A DNA stretch of 53,523 bases from Methylobacterium symbioticum (GTDB taxonomy: Bacteria; Pseudomonadota; Alphaproteobacteria; Rhizobiales; Beijerinckiaceae): positions 1 through 53,523 of the forward strand of contig NZ_CABFPH010000033.1 in NCBI RefSeq assembly GCF_902141845.1, read 5' to 3'. Under the pieces are notes generated by a model. The model made no database searches. It was not told the origin of the DNA and saw only the letters and a program-made list of their open reading frames with translations. Below, one piece after another: positions 8,723 to 17,189 of this stretch. The translations under genes were made by a program, and so were the position numbers. Positions within the stretch are counted from its first letter, which is position 1. The number at the start of each line of letters is the position of its first letter.

Positions 8723-10099
8723 ATGTTCAACTGGCGTGCTCCGCTGCTCGACTTCTACGACCGGCGCGTCATGCGCTCGCGCGTCCCGGAGCACCGGGAG
8801 CACCTGTGCGCCTTCCACAGGCGGCCGGTGGCGGAGCGCCGGGTCGTCCAGGCCGAGCGCCTGGCCGACCTCCTGCGCCACGCCGCCGAGCACGTGCCCT
8901 ATTACCGCACGCTCCTGCGCGAGCGCGGCGTCGTGACGGAGGGGCGGGTCGACCTCACGCGCTTCCGCGCGGTGCCGGAACTGACCCGGGAGATCCTGCG
9001 CACGCAGCAGGAGGCCCTCACCAGCGACGACCTCGCGACCCGGGCCTGGTACGCGAACAGCTCGGGCGGCAGCACGGGCGAGCCCGTCCGGGTGCTGCAG
9101 GACCGCGCCTACGAGGATCTCGGCTTCGCCGCCATCGACATGCACTACGCCTGGGCCGGGCGTGAGACCGGCACGCCCCTGATCCGGCTCTGGGGCTCGG
9201 ACCGGGACATGGCCCAGCAGGGCGACGGCTGGCGCAACAAGCTCAGCAACTTCGTCCGCAACCAGACCCTGCAGAACGCCTTCCGGATGAGCCAGGCGGA
9301 CGTGGCGCGCTACGTCGCCGAGATCCAGCGGGTGCGCCCGGTCGTGATCGAGGCTTACGCCGAGAGCATCTACGAGCTCGCCCGCCACATCAACGCCAAC
9401 GGCATCCGGGTCCCGCCCGTGAAGGCCGTGGTCTCGAGCGCGGCCACCCTCTACCCGTTCATCCGCGAGGAGGTCGAGCGCGCCTTCGGCTGCCCCGTGC
9501 TCAACCGCTACGGCTCGCGCGAGGTCGGCAGCTTCGCGGGCGAGCGCCCGGGCGCCAAGGGCCTGGAGGTGTTCAGCTACACGCACTGGGTCGAGGTGGT
9601 GAACGCGCAGGGCGAGCCCTGCCGGCCCGGCGAGGAGGGCGACGTGCTCGTCACCTGCCTGACGAACCACGCCATGCCGCTCATCCGCTACCGCATCGGC
9701 GACCGCGCCGTGGTCGGCGTCGCGGTCGAGGCGCCGACCCCCTCCGTCGAGGTGATGGAGACGGTGACCGGACGCGCGGTCGACGCGCTCGTGCGCGCCG
9801 ACGGCTCGACGGTGCCGGGCATCCTGTTCATGTACTTCCTCTCGGTGCGCTTCAGCGGCGGCTGGATCTCGAAGTTCCAGATCGTGCAGCGCGGCTACGA
9901 CGACGTGCTCATCAAGCTGATGACGCTCCGGCCGCCGCCGGAGGGCGCGATCGAGGAGATCTCGCAATCCCTGCGGCACTTCCTCGGGCCCCGCTGCACG
10001 ATCGAGTACGACTTCGTCGACACGATCCCCGCGCTCAGTTCCGGCAAGTACAGCTACGTGACCTCGCAGGTCGCCCGCCCGGAGCTCCGCCGTGCCTGA
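8723..10099 (+). CDS. PaaK/CapK-like AMP-forming ligase
   Basis: A 458-residue member of the phenylacetate-CoA ligase/CapK family, which activates a carboxylic acid as an adenylate. The ATP-binding loop 'SSGGSTGEPVRVLQD' lies near residue 115. 'LNRYGSREVGSF' (near residue 260) and 'PLIRYRIGDRAVVG' (near residue 320) are the A4/A8-type motifs. ATG at 8723 has GGAG at 8711-8714. Homologues are common in capsule loci, where the activated acid is thought to decorate the sugar chain; the acid used here is unknown. The end overlaps the next glycosyltransferase by 8 bases. Confidence 0.85.
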   Translation: MFNWRAPLLDFYDRRVMRSRVPEHREHLCAFHRRPVAERRVVQAERLADLLRHAAEHVPYYRTLLRERGVVTEGRVDLTRFRAVPELTREILRTQQEALTSDDLATRAWYANSSGGSTGEPVRVLQDRAYEDLGFAAIDMHYAWAGRETGTPLIRLWGSDRDMAQQGDGWRNKLSNFVRNQTLQNAFRMSQADVARYVAEIQRVRPVVIEAYAESIYELARHINANGIRVPPVKAVVSSAATLYPFIREEVERAFGCPVLNRYGSREVGSFAGERPGAKGLEVFSYTHWVEVVNAQGEPCRPGEEGDVLVTCLTNHAMPLIRYRIGDRAVVGVAVEAPTPSVEVMETVTGRAVDALVRADGSTVPGILFMYFLSVRFSGGWISKFQIVQRGYDDVLIKLMTLRPPPEGAIEEISQSLRHFLGPRCTIEYDFVDTIPALSSGKYSYVTSQVARPELRRA

Positions 10100-11297
10100 G
10101 CGCCCGACATGCCGGCACGGCCGGCCCCCCGCCTCCGGCACCGACCGCGACGGGCTCGGGAGCGGCGCCGGGCCGAGGCCCATCGCCGTGATGATCGGCC
10201 AGCTGTCGCAGGGCGGCAGCGAGCGGCAGCTCTACCTGTTCCTCGCCCGCTGCGACCGCCGCCTCTGGGCGCCGACCCTCTACGTGTCGGGCGAGCTCGG
10301 ATTCTGGGAGGCGCCGATCCGCGCCCTCGGCGTGCCGGTCGTCCTCCTGACCGGCTCGGCCCCCCTGAAGCTCCTGCGCTTCCGCGCGGCCGTCCGGCGC
10401 CAGAGGCCGGTCGCGTTCTTCTCGTGGTCGTCCTACACCAACCCCTTCGCCCTGGCGCTCGTCGGGCTCGGGACGCACCGCGTCGGCTCCTTCCGCAACA
10501 GCCTGTTCTCCGACCTGCCCGAGCGGGGGCGCGCCCTCTGGGCCCGCGCCAGCGTCGCGGGCCTGTCGCTCGCCGTCTGCAACTCGCGCGAGACGCACCG
10601 GGCCCTGGCGGCCCGCGGGGGGGCCTCCGCCTACGTGCCGAACGGCGTCGAGCCGATCCCGGCCGCGCAGGCGGCGGACTGGCGGCGGGCGTGGCGCGAG
10701 CGGCTCGGCCTCGGCGCGGAGGAGATCCTCGTCGTCGGCGTCGGCCGGCTCGTCCCGCAGAAGAACTTCGCGCGGTTCCTCGACGTGGTGGCCCGGGTCG
10801 GCCGCGACAGACCGGTGCGCGCCGCGATCGCGGGGGCCGATCTCGGCTGCCTGCCGGACCTGCGCGACCGGGCCGCGCGGCTCGGGCTCGACCCGGGGAT
10901 CGCCTTCGTCGGCTCCGTGCCGGACGCGCGCGCCCTGATCTGCGCGGCCGACATCTTCCTGCTCTCCTCGGACCACGAGGGCATGCCGAACGTCGTGCTG
11001 GAGGCGATGGCGGCGGGGGTGCCCTGCGTCGCCACGCCGGTCAACGCCATCGCCGACATCCTCCGCCACGGCGAGACCGGCTTCGTGGCGGGCTTCGGGA
11101 CGGAGGCCCTCGCGGAGGCCGTCGCCCGGCTCGCCGGGGACGCGGATCTGCGCCGCCGCATGGGGGAGGCCGCCCGCGCCCAGGCCGCCCGCGCCCACGA
11201 CCCCGCCCGCCTCGCCGACGCGCTCTGGCGCCTGTGCGATCCGGGCGCGGCGCGCAGCGCGGCCGGCGCGGACGCGGTTCTAGAGAAATATACGTAG
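10092..11297 (+). CDS. GT4-family glycosyltransferase
   Basis: A 401-residue GT-B glycosyltransferase. 'IGQLSQGGSERQLYLFL' marks the N-terminal acceptor domain and 'VVGVGRLVPQKNF' opens the donor domain. The E-x7-E signature occurs in 'DHEGMPNVVLEAMAAGVP' near residue 296. The GTG at 10092 overlaps the PaaK-like gene by 8 bases, so the two are probably translationally coupled; a downstream ATG at 10189 would remove about 30 poorly conserved residues. It is predicted to be cytoplasmic and membrane-associated. Its donor and acceptor sugars cannot be inferred. Confidence 0.88.
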   Translation: MPERPTCRHGRPPASGTDRDGLGSGAGPRPIAVMIGQLSQGGSERQLYLFLARCDRRLWAPTLYVSGELGFWEAPIRALGVPVVLLTGSAPLKLLRFRAAVRRQRPVAFFSWSSYTNPFALALVGLGTHRVGSFRNSLFSDLPERGRALWARASVAGLSLAVCNSRETHRALAARGGASAYVPNGVEPIPAAQAADWRRAWRERLGLGAEEILVVGVGRLVPQKNFARFLDVVARVGRDRPVRAAIAGADLGCLPDLRDRAARLGLDPGIAFVGSVPDARALICAADIFLLSSDHEGMPNVVLEAMAAGVPCVATPVNAIADILRHGETGFVAGFGTEALAEAVARLAGDADLRRRMGEAARAQAARAHDPARLADALWRLCDPGAARSAAGADAVLEKYT

Positions 11298-11362
11298 ATC
11301 CAACGGCTTGTAAGACGTTCGGCACCGCGGCGACGATCCGCAAGGCACCAGGGAGAGGCCGG

Positions 11363-13639
11363 ATGAGACTCGCGGTGTTCGTCGATCAGGTGTTCTGGCG
11401 CGAGGACGGCCGGCTCTTCACCGACGAGTCCTACGCCCTGTTCCTGGAGAGCCTGTCGGGCACGGTGGACCGCATCGTCCTGATCGGCCGCGAGGCGCCG
11501 CGGCCGGGACGCGCGCCCTACGCCCTCGACCCGGAGCTGTTCTCCCTCTGCCCGCTTCCCTACTACCCCGACCTCTATCGGCTCTGGCGGGCGGATCCGC
11601 GCATCTACGGGCGCATCGCCCGCGCGGTCTCGGCCGAGGCACGGGACTGGGACGCGATCCTGATCAGCGGCCCGCACCCGATCGGCCAGATGATCGCCCG
11701 CCTCTGCATCGCGCAGGGTGTGCCGGTCCTGCCGGTGGTGCGGCAGAACTTCCTGGAGCAGATGGGCGCCCATGGCGGCCTCAAGCGCCTCGCCGCCCTC
11801 GCCGCGGCCTCGGTCCTCGAATGGGACTTCCGCCGCCTCGCGCGCGGCCGCACCGTGCTCACCGTCGGCGCGGAGATGGAGGAGGCCTATCGCGGCGGCG
11901 CGGCGCGGGTCTGGAACCACTGCGTCTGCCTCGTGTCCCAGGAGGCGTTCGAGGCCTTCTCGCGGATGCGGGTCGGCACCGACCCGACCCGGCTGATCTG
12001 CACCTGCCGCCTCGCCCCCGAGAAGGGCCACGCCTACCTCTTCGCGGCCCTGGTCGAGCTGCGCCGCCGCGGCCTCGCCTGCCACGTGGACGTGGTCGGG
12101 ACCGGCGCCCTCGACGGCGAGCTGCGGGCGCTCGTCCAGCGCCTCGGCCTGTCGGACGCGGTGACCTTCCACGGCTACGTCCCCTACGGCCCGGCCCTGT
12201 TCGCCCTCTACGAGCAGGCGGGCGCCATGGTCCTGCCCTCGCTCACCGAGGGCTTCCCGCAGGTTCTCAACGAGGCCCTCTCGATCGGCCTGCCCGTGGT
12301 GGCGACGGCGGTGGGCGGCGTCCCCGCCTTCCTGCGCGACGGCGACACCGCCCTGCTGGTGCCGCCGCGCGAGCCGGGGGCGCTCGCCGACGCCATCGAG
12401 CGGCTCGTGCAGGACGGGGCGCTGCGGGCCGACCTCGCCAGCCGCGGGCGGATCCTGATGGCCGCCAACACCCTGGAGGCCAACCGCGACCGGGTGCTCG
12501 AGGCGATCCGCCACGCCGTGGCCGGGGGGGGACGGGACGGGGCCTCCCCGCCGGGCGCGCGGCGCGGCGCGCCGGAACGCTCCGCGCTCGCCGCCTATCC
12601 CGAGCCGCCGGCCCCCCGCGAGCCGCGGGTCAGCCTCCTCGTGCCCCTGCGCGACGAGATCGCGGCGCTCGACGGCCTGGTGGCCGACATCCTGGCGCAG
12701 GACTACCCGGCGATCCACGAGATCTGGATGGTCGATGGCGGCTCGACCGACGGCACCCGCGAGGCGCTGGCGCGGCACGCGGCGCGCGACGCCCGCATCC
12801 GGTTCCTCGACAATCCGGCGGGCAGCACGGCCGCCGGCCTCAACCGGGCGCTCGCGCGGGCCACCGGCGACGTGGTGATGCGCCTCGACGCCCATGCGGC
12901 CTACGGCCCCGACCTCGTCCGCACCTGCGTCGCGGCCCTGCTGCGCACCGGCGCCGGCGGCGTCGGGGCGGTCGCCCGGCCGGCCGAGGCCCGGACCCTC
13001 GTCGGGCGGGCCATCGTCGCCGCCCACCGCAGTCCGTTCGGGATCGGGGTCGCCCGCTTCCGGCGCGAGGGCGGCGGGGGCTGGGCGGCCACGATCTGGA
13101 ACGGCTGCTACTGGCGCCACGTGGTCGATCGGGTCGGGCCGATGCGCGAGGACCTGCCCCGCGCCGAGGACAACGACTTCAACCAGCGCGTCCGCGCCCT
13201 CGGCTTCGGCCTCTACGTGGCCGGGGACGCCAAGGCCGAGTACCGGCCCCGCAGCACGCTCCGGGCCCTGGCCCGGCAGTATCGCGGCAACGGGCAGGGG
13301 GTCGCCCGCGCCCTCTTCGAGAATCCGGGGGCGGTCTCGGCCCACCACCTCGCGCCGCTGGCCCTGGTGAGCCTCCTCCTCGCCGCGGGCGCCGCCGCCC
13401 TCGTCTGGGCGCCCGCGCGGGGCCTGCTGGCGGCCTGCCTCGCGCTCTATCTCGGCGGCCTGCTGGCGGCGACCGCGCTCGCGGCGCGCAGCGAGCGCGG
13501 GCCCCACCTCCTCGCCCTGCCGCTCACCCTGGCGACGCTCCATCTCAGCTACGGGCTCGGCGCGTTCGCCGGGATCGGGCGCCGGGCCGCCGCCCGGCTG
13601 AGACCCGGGGCCCGGCTCCGGCAGCGGCGGAGCGTGTAG
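11363..13639 (+). CDS. two-domain GT4-GT2 glycosyltransferase fusion
   Basis: A 758-residue protein that joins two glycosyltransferases. Residues 1-385 are GT-B/GT4 with 'LICTCRLAPEKGHAYL' and the signature 'TEGFPQVLNEAL' near residue 296. A Gly/Ala/Pro-rich linker of about 35 residues follows, encoded across a run of eight G (12524-12531). From about residue 423 there is a GT-A/GT2 domain with 'VSLLVPLRDE', 'MVDGGSTDGT', a DxD-like 'MRLDAHA' and the 'AEDNDFNQR' acidic motif, then three or so membrane helices at 665-740. ATG at 11363 follows GGGAGAGG. The fusion could add two successive sugars, or could be two genes joined across the G tract. Confidence 0.85.
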   Translation: MRLAVFVDQVFWREDGRLFTDESYALFLESLSGTVDRIVLIGREAPRPGRAPYALDPELFSLCPLPYYPDLYRLWRADPRIYGRIARAVSAEARDWDAILISGPHPIGQMIARLCIAQGVPVLPVVRQNFLEQMGAHGGLKRLAALAAASVLEWDFRRLARGRTVLTVGAEMEEAYRGGAARVWNHCVCLVSQEAFEAFSRMRVGTDPTRLICTCRLAPEKGHAYLFAALVELRRRGLACHVDVVGTGALDGELRALVQRLGLSDAVTFHGYVPYGPALFALYEQAGAMVLPSLTEGFPQVLNEALSIGLPVVATAVGGVPAFLRDGDTALLVPPREPGALADAIERLVQDGALRADLASRGRILMAANTLEANRDRVLEAIRHAVAGGGRDGASPPGARRGAPERSALAAYPEPPAPREPRVSLLVPLRDEIAALDGLVADILAQDYPAIHEIWMVDGGSTDGTREALARHAARDARIRFLDNPAGSTAAGLNRALARATGDVVMRLDAHAAYGPDLVRTCVAALLRTGAGGVGAVARPAEARTLVGRAIVAAHRSPFGIGVARFRREGGGGWAATIWNGCYWRHVVDRVGPMREDLPRAEDNDFNQRVRALGFGLYVAGDAKAEYRPRSTLRALARQYRGNGQGVARALFENPGAVSAHHLAPLALVSLLLAAGAAALVWAPARGLLAACLALYLGGLLAATALAARSERGPHLLALPLTLATLHLSYGLGAFAGIGRRAAARLRPGARLRQRRSV

Positions 13640-13640
13640 G

Positions 13641-15086
13641 ATGCCCACCCGCCGCCTCCTCCTCGGTGCCGGACTGGGCCTCGTCGCCACGGCCGCGGCC
13701 CCGCGCCTCCTCAAATCGCCGCCGCCCGCGAGCCCGGCTGCGCCCACGGGCGGAAAGGTCTGCCACGTCGCACCGGGCGGTTCGGACGAGGCGGGCGACG
13801 GCAGCTTCGGGCGTCCCTTCGCCAGCCTGCCCCGCGCCTACGCCGCCGCCGAGCCCGGCGACACCATCCTCATGCGTGGGGGCACCTACGGCCTCGGCGG
13901 CCCCTCCGGATGGCTCCTCGTCGGGCATGGCGGGCGGCCGGGCCGGCCGGTCCGGATCGAGAGCCTGCCGGGCGAGACGCCCGTGATCGACGGGAGCGGG
14001 ATGCGGCCGCCGACGGGGCGGAACCTCGCCTGGGCGAGCCGGCGGCAGGCCGGCGGCTTCCCGCTGGCGCTCTGGGATGCGCCCCATGTCGAGCTGCGCG
14101 GCCTCACCGTCTGCAACGGCCCGATGGGCGGGATCCACGTCAACGGGACCCATGACGGCCTGCTCGTGGAGCGCTGCGTCACCCGCGACAACGGCTGGCT
14201 CAACGACGAGCACGGCGTCGGGCTCGGCCTCTACGGCGTGGGCCAGGCCAACACGGTGCGCAACTGCGATTCGCACGGCAACCGCGGCGGAGGGCCCGCC
14301 GCCACCGGCGGCAACGCCGATGGCTTCCAGATCGCGCTGCTCGAGAGCACGGGCACGGTCGTCAGCGGCAACCGCTCCTGGCGCAATGGGGACGACGGCT
14401 TCGACTTCTTCGTGACCTCGCCGCGCGAGGACGACCGCTCGGTCACGGGCTATCTCGTGGACGGCAACTGGTCCTTCGAGAACGGCTGCCACGCGGACGG
14501 TACGCTCAATGCCGGCGGCGACGGCGTCGGGTTCAAGCTCGGCGGGCGCCGCCAGGGCAGCCGCGCCCGCTACGGCGGCCACACCGTCACCCGCTGCCTC
14601 GCCTGGTGCAACAAGGTCGCCGGCTTCGACGACAACGGCTACAACGGCGGCACCGAGCCGCACACGGTGTTCAACAACACCGCCTTCAACAACGGCTGCA
14701 ACACCGACCGCGCCCTGGGCGAACCCGGCTTCGCCTACATCTTCCAGCACCACGCGCGGACGCGGCTCTGCAACAACATCGCCTTCGCCACCGAACCGCG
14801 CAACGAGGTCCGGATCCGGCTGGCCTACGAGAGCCACAACGCCCGGAACCGGACGCCCTGGAACAGCTTCGCGCCGGTCCTGAGCTTCGATGCGAGCGAT
14901 TTCGCGAGCCTCGACGACCGGGAGGCGCGGGGGCCGCGCAAGCCCGACGGCGCGCTCCCGGCCACCGCCTTCCTGCGTCCCTCCGCGGCGAGCCGGCTTG
15001 GCGGCCGCGGCACGGGCACGGGATTGCCGGCGCATATCCGTTACGATGGAGCCTATCCAGACCTAGGCGCAATCCAAACGATCTAG
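13641..15086 (+). CDS. PL9-like right-handed beta-helix polysaccharide lyase
   Basis: A 481-residue exported protein that starts one base after the previous stop. The N-terminus 'MPTRRLLLGAGLGLVATAAA' carries a twin-arginine and a hydrophobic stretch, suggesting Tat export. The rest is a beta-helix with repeated Asn-rich turns ('FNNTAFNNGCNT'). The active-site pattern of PL9 pectate lyases is present: Asp227 in 'NADGF', Asp251, Asp252 and Asp255 in 'NGDDGFDFF', and Lys299 in 'GFKLGG'. From memory, these correspond to the calcium ligands and catalytic lysine of Dickeya Pel9A, and the 24-residue gap between the first two aspartates is identical. It probably trims or releases the uronate polymer made by this locus. 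Confidence 0.85.
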   Translation: MPTRRLLLGAGLGLVATAAAPRLLKSPPPASPAAPTGGKVCHVAPGGSDEAGDGSFGRPFASLPRAYAAAEPGDTILMRGGTYGLGGPSGWLLVGHGGRPGRPVRIESLPGETPVIDGSGMRPPTGRNLAWASRRQAGGFPLALWDAPHVELRGLTVCNGPMGGIHVNGTHDGLLVERCVTRDNGWLNDEHGVGLGLYGVGQANTVRNCDSHGNRGGGPAATGGNADGFQIALLESTGTVVSGNRSWRNGDDGFDFFVTSPREDDRSVTGYLVDGNWSFENGCHADGTLNAGGDGVGFKLGGRRQGSRARYGGHTVTRCLAWCNKVAGFDDNGYNGGTEPHTVFNNTAFNNGCNTDRALGEPGFAYIFQHHARTRLCNNIAFATEPRNEVRIRLAYESHNARNRTPWNSFAPVLSFDASDFASLDDREARGPRKPDGALPATAFLRPSAASRLGGRGTGTGLPAHIRYDGAYPDLGAIQTI

Positions 15087-15139
15087 TATGGTATATTGCA
15101 ATGCGGCCTTTGAGGGCAAAACTAACATATTTGATATTT

Positions 15140-15178
15140 AGTTCTAGATCTATAGTATAGATGAGTATAGAACTTTTT
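15140..15178 (+). terminator. AT-rich hairpin followed by a T run
   Basis: AGTTCTA (15140-15146) pairs with TAGAACT (15168-15174) and runs directly into TTTTT. Inside lies a near-perfect palindrome, ATCTATA-G-TATAGAT (15148-15162). It begins 54 bases after the beta-helix lyase stop and could end that transcript. The inner palindrome could also be an operator for the Crp-type gene that starts at 15239. Confidence 0.5.
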
Positions 15179-15238
15179 AACTATATACACGGCTTATTTT
15201 TGGTGAAACATTCCGCTACGTTATTGGAGTATTGTCCA

Positions 15239-16031
15239 ATGTCTACTTTGCAACCCTACCTAGATCAAGATGGGTACTTACGTAATTCCGATATCATTTA
15301 TCCGAGCAAATTTGAAGGCCCTCAAGTCGATTTCAAGGTTAATTTGATTCGGCGCGATTCCCGCGCCGCTGCCCAGTCGGCCGGCCTGCCCGGAGGCCCT
15401 GAACTCGCCCTGCACGAGCGCGCCCTGCGCCTGCCGCCCGTGCCGGCGCCCGCCACCGGACTGAGCGCCCTCACCCGGGTCGACCGCTCCCACGTGCTGT
15501 ACTGGCAGGGCGAGACGGCGGGAAAGGAGATCGAGATCGTCGAGGGCGTGGCGCGCGCGGTCCACCTCTGCGAGAGCGGGGCGCGCCAGATCCTGACCTT
15601 CTTCTGGCCGGGCACCGTGATCTGTCCGAGCGCCGGCCGGCTCCTGTGCTACACGGTCGAGACCGTGACGCCCTGCCTGTTCCGGATCCCGCCGCCCGAT
15701 CGTCCGGCGGCCCCCAACAGCGGCACCGACGAGCACGTGCTCGGCGAGCTCGTCCATCTCCTGCGCGGCATCAGCCGGCGCTGCGCGCTCAGCCGGGTGG
15801 CCTGGTTCCTGCTGCGCGTGCGCGAGCACCTGCCGCGCTGCGGCTCCGAGCCGGAGGTGCTGAAGCTCGCGATCCCGCGCCTCGACATCGCCGACTATCT
15901 CGGCCTGTCGCTCGAGACGGTGTCCCGCTGCCTGACCGAGCTGAAGGGCCGCGGCATCATCGATGCTGCCCAACCGCAAGACCATCATCTTCCTCAAGCA
16001 GGCGCGCCTCGAGCGCATCGCCAACGGCTGA
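15239..16031 (+). CDS. Crp/Fnr-family regulator with a 3' frameshift
   Basis: A cyclic-nucleotide-binding-fold regulator with a C-terminal winged helix-turn-helix ('LDIADYLGLSLETVSRCLTELKGRGII'). The ATG at 15239 has GGAG at 15226-15229; an upstream ATG at 15161 lies inside a palindrome and is unlikely. After 'GRGIID' (about 15964) the reading frame runs into unlikely sequence to 16237, overlapping the next gene by 124 bases. One frame over, CTG at 15966 continues as 'LPNRKTIIFLKQARLERIANG' and stops at 16031, which is the expected family ending. A +1 or -2 frameshift near 15965 therefore affects the last 22 or so residues, beyond the recognition helix. It may regulate the flanking exopolysaccharide genes. 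Confidence 0.8.
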
Positions 16032-16113
16032 GCACCGCTCCGGGAGCCCCGCCCCGCGAGGGGCTGCCGGAGACCGAACGTCCCGCCCCCGGGGCCGCCC
16101 CAGGAGACGACCC

Positions 16114-17178
16114 ATGCCAGCCTCTCCCCGCCATACCGGGGCCGTCCTCGTCACCGGAGCGGCCGGCTTCATCGGCTACCATGTGGCGCGGCGGCTGCTC
16201 GCGGACGGGGTGCCGGTCGTCGGGCTCGACTGCCTGACGCCCTATTACGACGTCGCCCTGAAGCGGGCGCGGTTCGAGCGCCTGCGCGCCTTCCCGAACG
16301 CGACGCTCGTCGAGACCGACCTCTCGGACGCGGCCGCGACGGAGCGCGTCTTCGCCCGCCACCGCCCGCACCGCGTCGTCCACCTCGCGGCCCAGCCCGG
16401 CGTGCGCCGCGCCCTGACCGAGCCGCATCCCTATCTCAGCGCCAACGTGACGGGCTTCCTCAACGTGCTCGAGGGCTGCCGCCACCAGGGCGTCGCGCAC
16501 CTCGTCTACGCCTCGTCCAGCTCGGTCTACGGGGCGAACCGCCAGCTGCCGTTCTCGGAGCATGCCGGCGCCGACCACCCGGTCAGCCTCTACGCGGCGA
16601 CGAAGCGGGCCAACGAGCTGATGGCGCACAGCTACGCCCACCTCTTCGGCGTGCCGGCCACGGGCCTGCGCTTCTTCACGGTCTACGGCCCCTGGGGCCG
16701 GCCCGACATGGCGGTCTACACCTTCACCGACGCGATCGCGAACGGCCGGCCGATCACCGTGGCCGATGGCGGGCGGGTGCTGCGCGACTTCACCTATATC
16801 GACGACGTGGTCGAGAGCCTGGTGCGGATCCTCGACCTGCCCCCGCGCCCCGACCCGGACTGGGGATCGCGCGCGCCGGACCCCGCCACCGCCGCGGCGC
16901 CCTACCGGATCTACAATATCGGCGGCGACGCGCCGCACGCCCTGAACGACCTGATCGCCCTGATCGAGGCGGCGCTCGGGCGGCGCGCCGAGCGCCGCGA
17001 CGGCGAGCGGCCGCCGGGCGACGTGCCGGAGACCCGCGCCGACACCGCCGACCTCGCCCGCGCCGTCGGCTTCGTGCCGGCGGTGCCGCTCGCCGAGGGC
17101 GTGCGCCGCTTCGTCGACTGGTACCGGGCCTATCACCGCCTTCCGGCCGACGCGCCGGAGGCCGTCCTCGTCGGTTAG
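16114..17178 (+). CDS. UDP-glucuronate 4-epimerase (NAD-dependent)
   Basis: A 354-residue short-chain dehydrogenase/epimerase predicted to interconvert UDP-glucuronate and UDP-galacturonate. It has 'LVTGAAGFIGYHVARRL' (NAD-binding GxxGxxG near residue 15), 'HLAAQPGVR', the 'SSSSVYGAN' serine segment, the catalytic pair in 'YAATKRANE' (near 160-164) and 'FFTVYGPWGRPDMA', typical of the GlcA epimerase subgroup (CapI/LspL). CAGGAGA lies 7 bases before ATG 16114. Together with Ugd it implies a galacturonate-containing product. It is 11 bases upstream of the AsnB-type gene. Confidence 0.9.
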   Translation: MPASPRHTGAVLVTGAAGFIGYHVARRLLADGVPVVGLDCLTPYYDVALKRARFERLRAFPNATLVETDLSDAAATERVFARHRPHRVVHLAAQPGVRRALTEPHPYLSANVTGFLNVLEGCRHQGVAHLVYASSSSVYGANRQLPFSEHAGADHPVSLYAATKRANELMAHSYAHLFGVPATGLRFFTVYGPWGRPDMAVYTFTDAIANGRPITVADGGRVLRDFTYIDDVVESLVRILDLPPRPDPDWGSRAPDPATAAAPYRIYNIGGDAPHALNDLIALIEAALGRRAERRDGERPPGDVPETRADTADLARAVGFVPAVPLAEGVRRFVDWYRAYHRLPADAPEAVLVG

Positions 17179-17189
17179 GAAGCGCGCTC

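Noticed and set aside
10631..13747. A very long open frame on the - strand (over 1000 codons)
   Set aside because: It is opposite clear glycosyltransferase genes and encodes Arg/Gly/Glu-rich low-complexity sequence. Such antisense frames are expected at about 70% GC.
15161..15238. Upstream ATG start for the Crp-type regulator
   Set aside because: The ATG sits inside a palindrome and has no ribosome site, whereas ATG 15239 has GGAG at good spacing.
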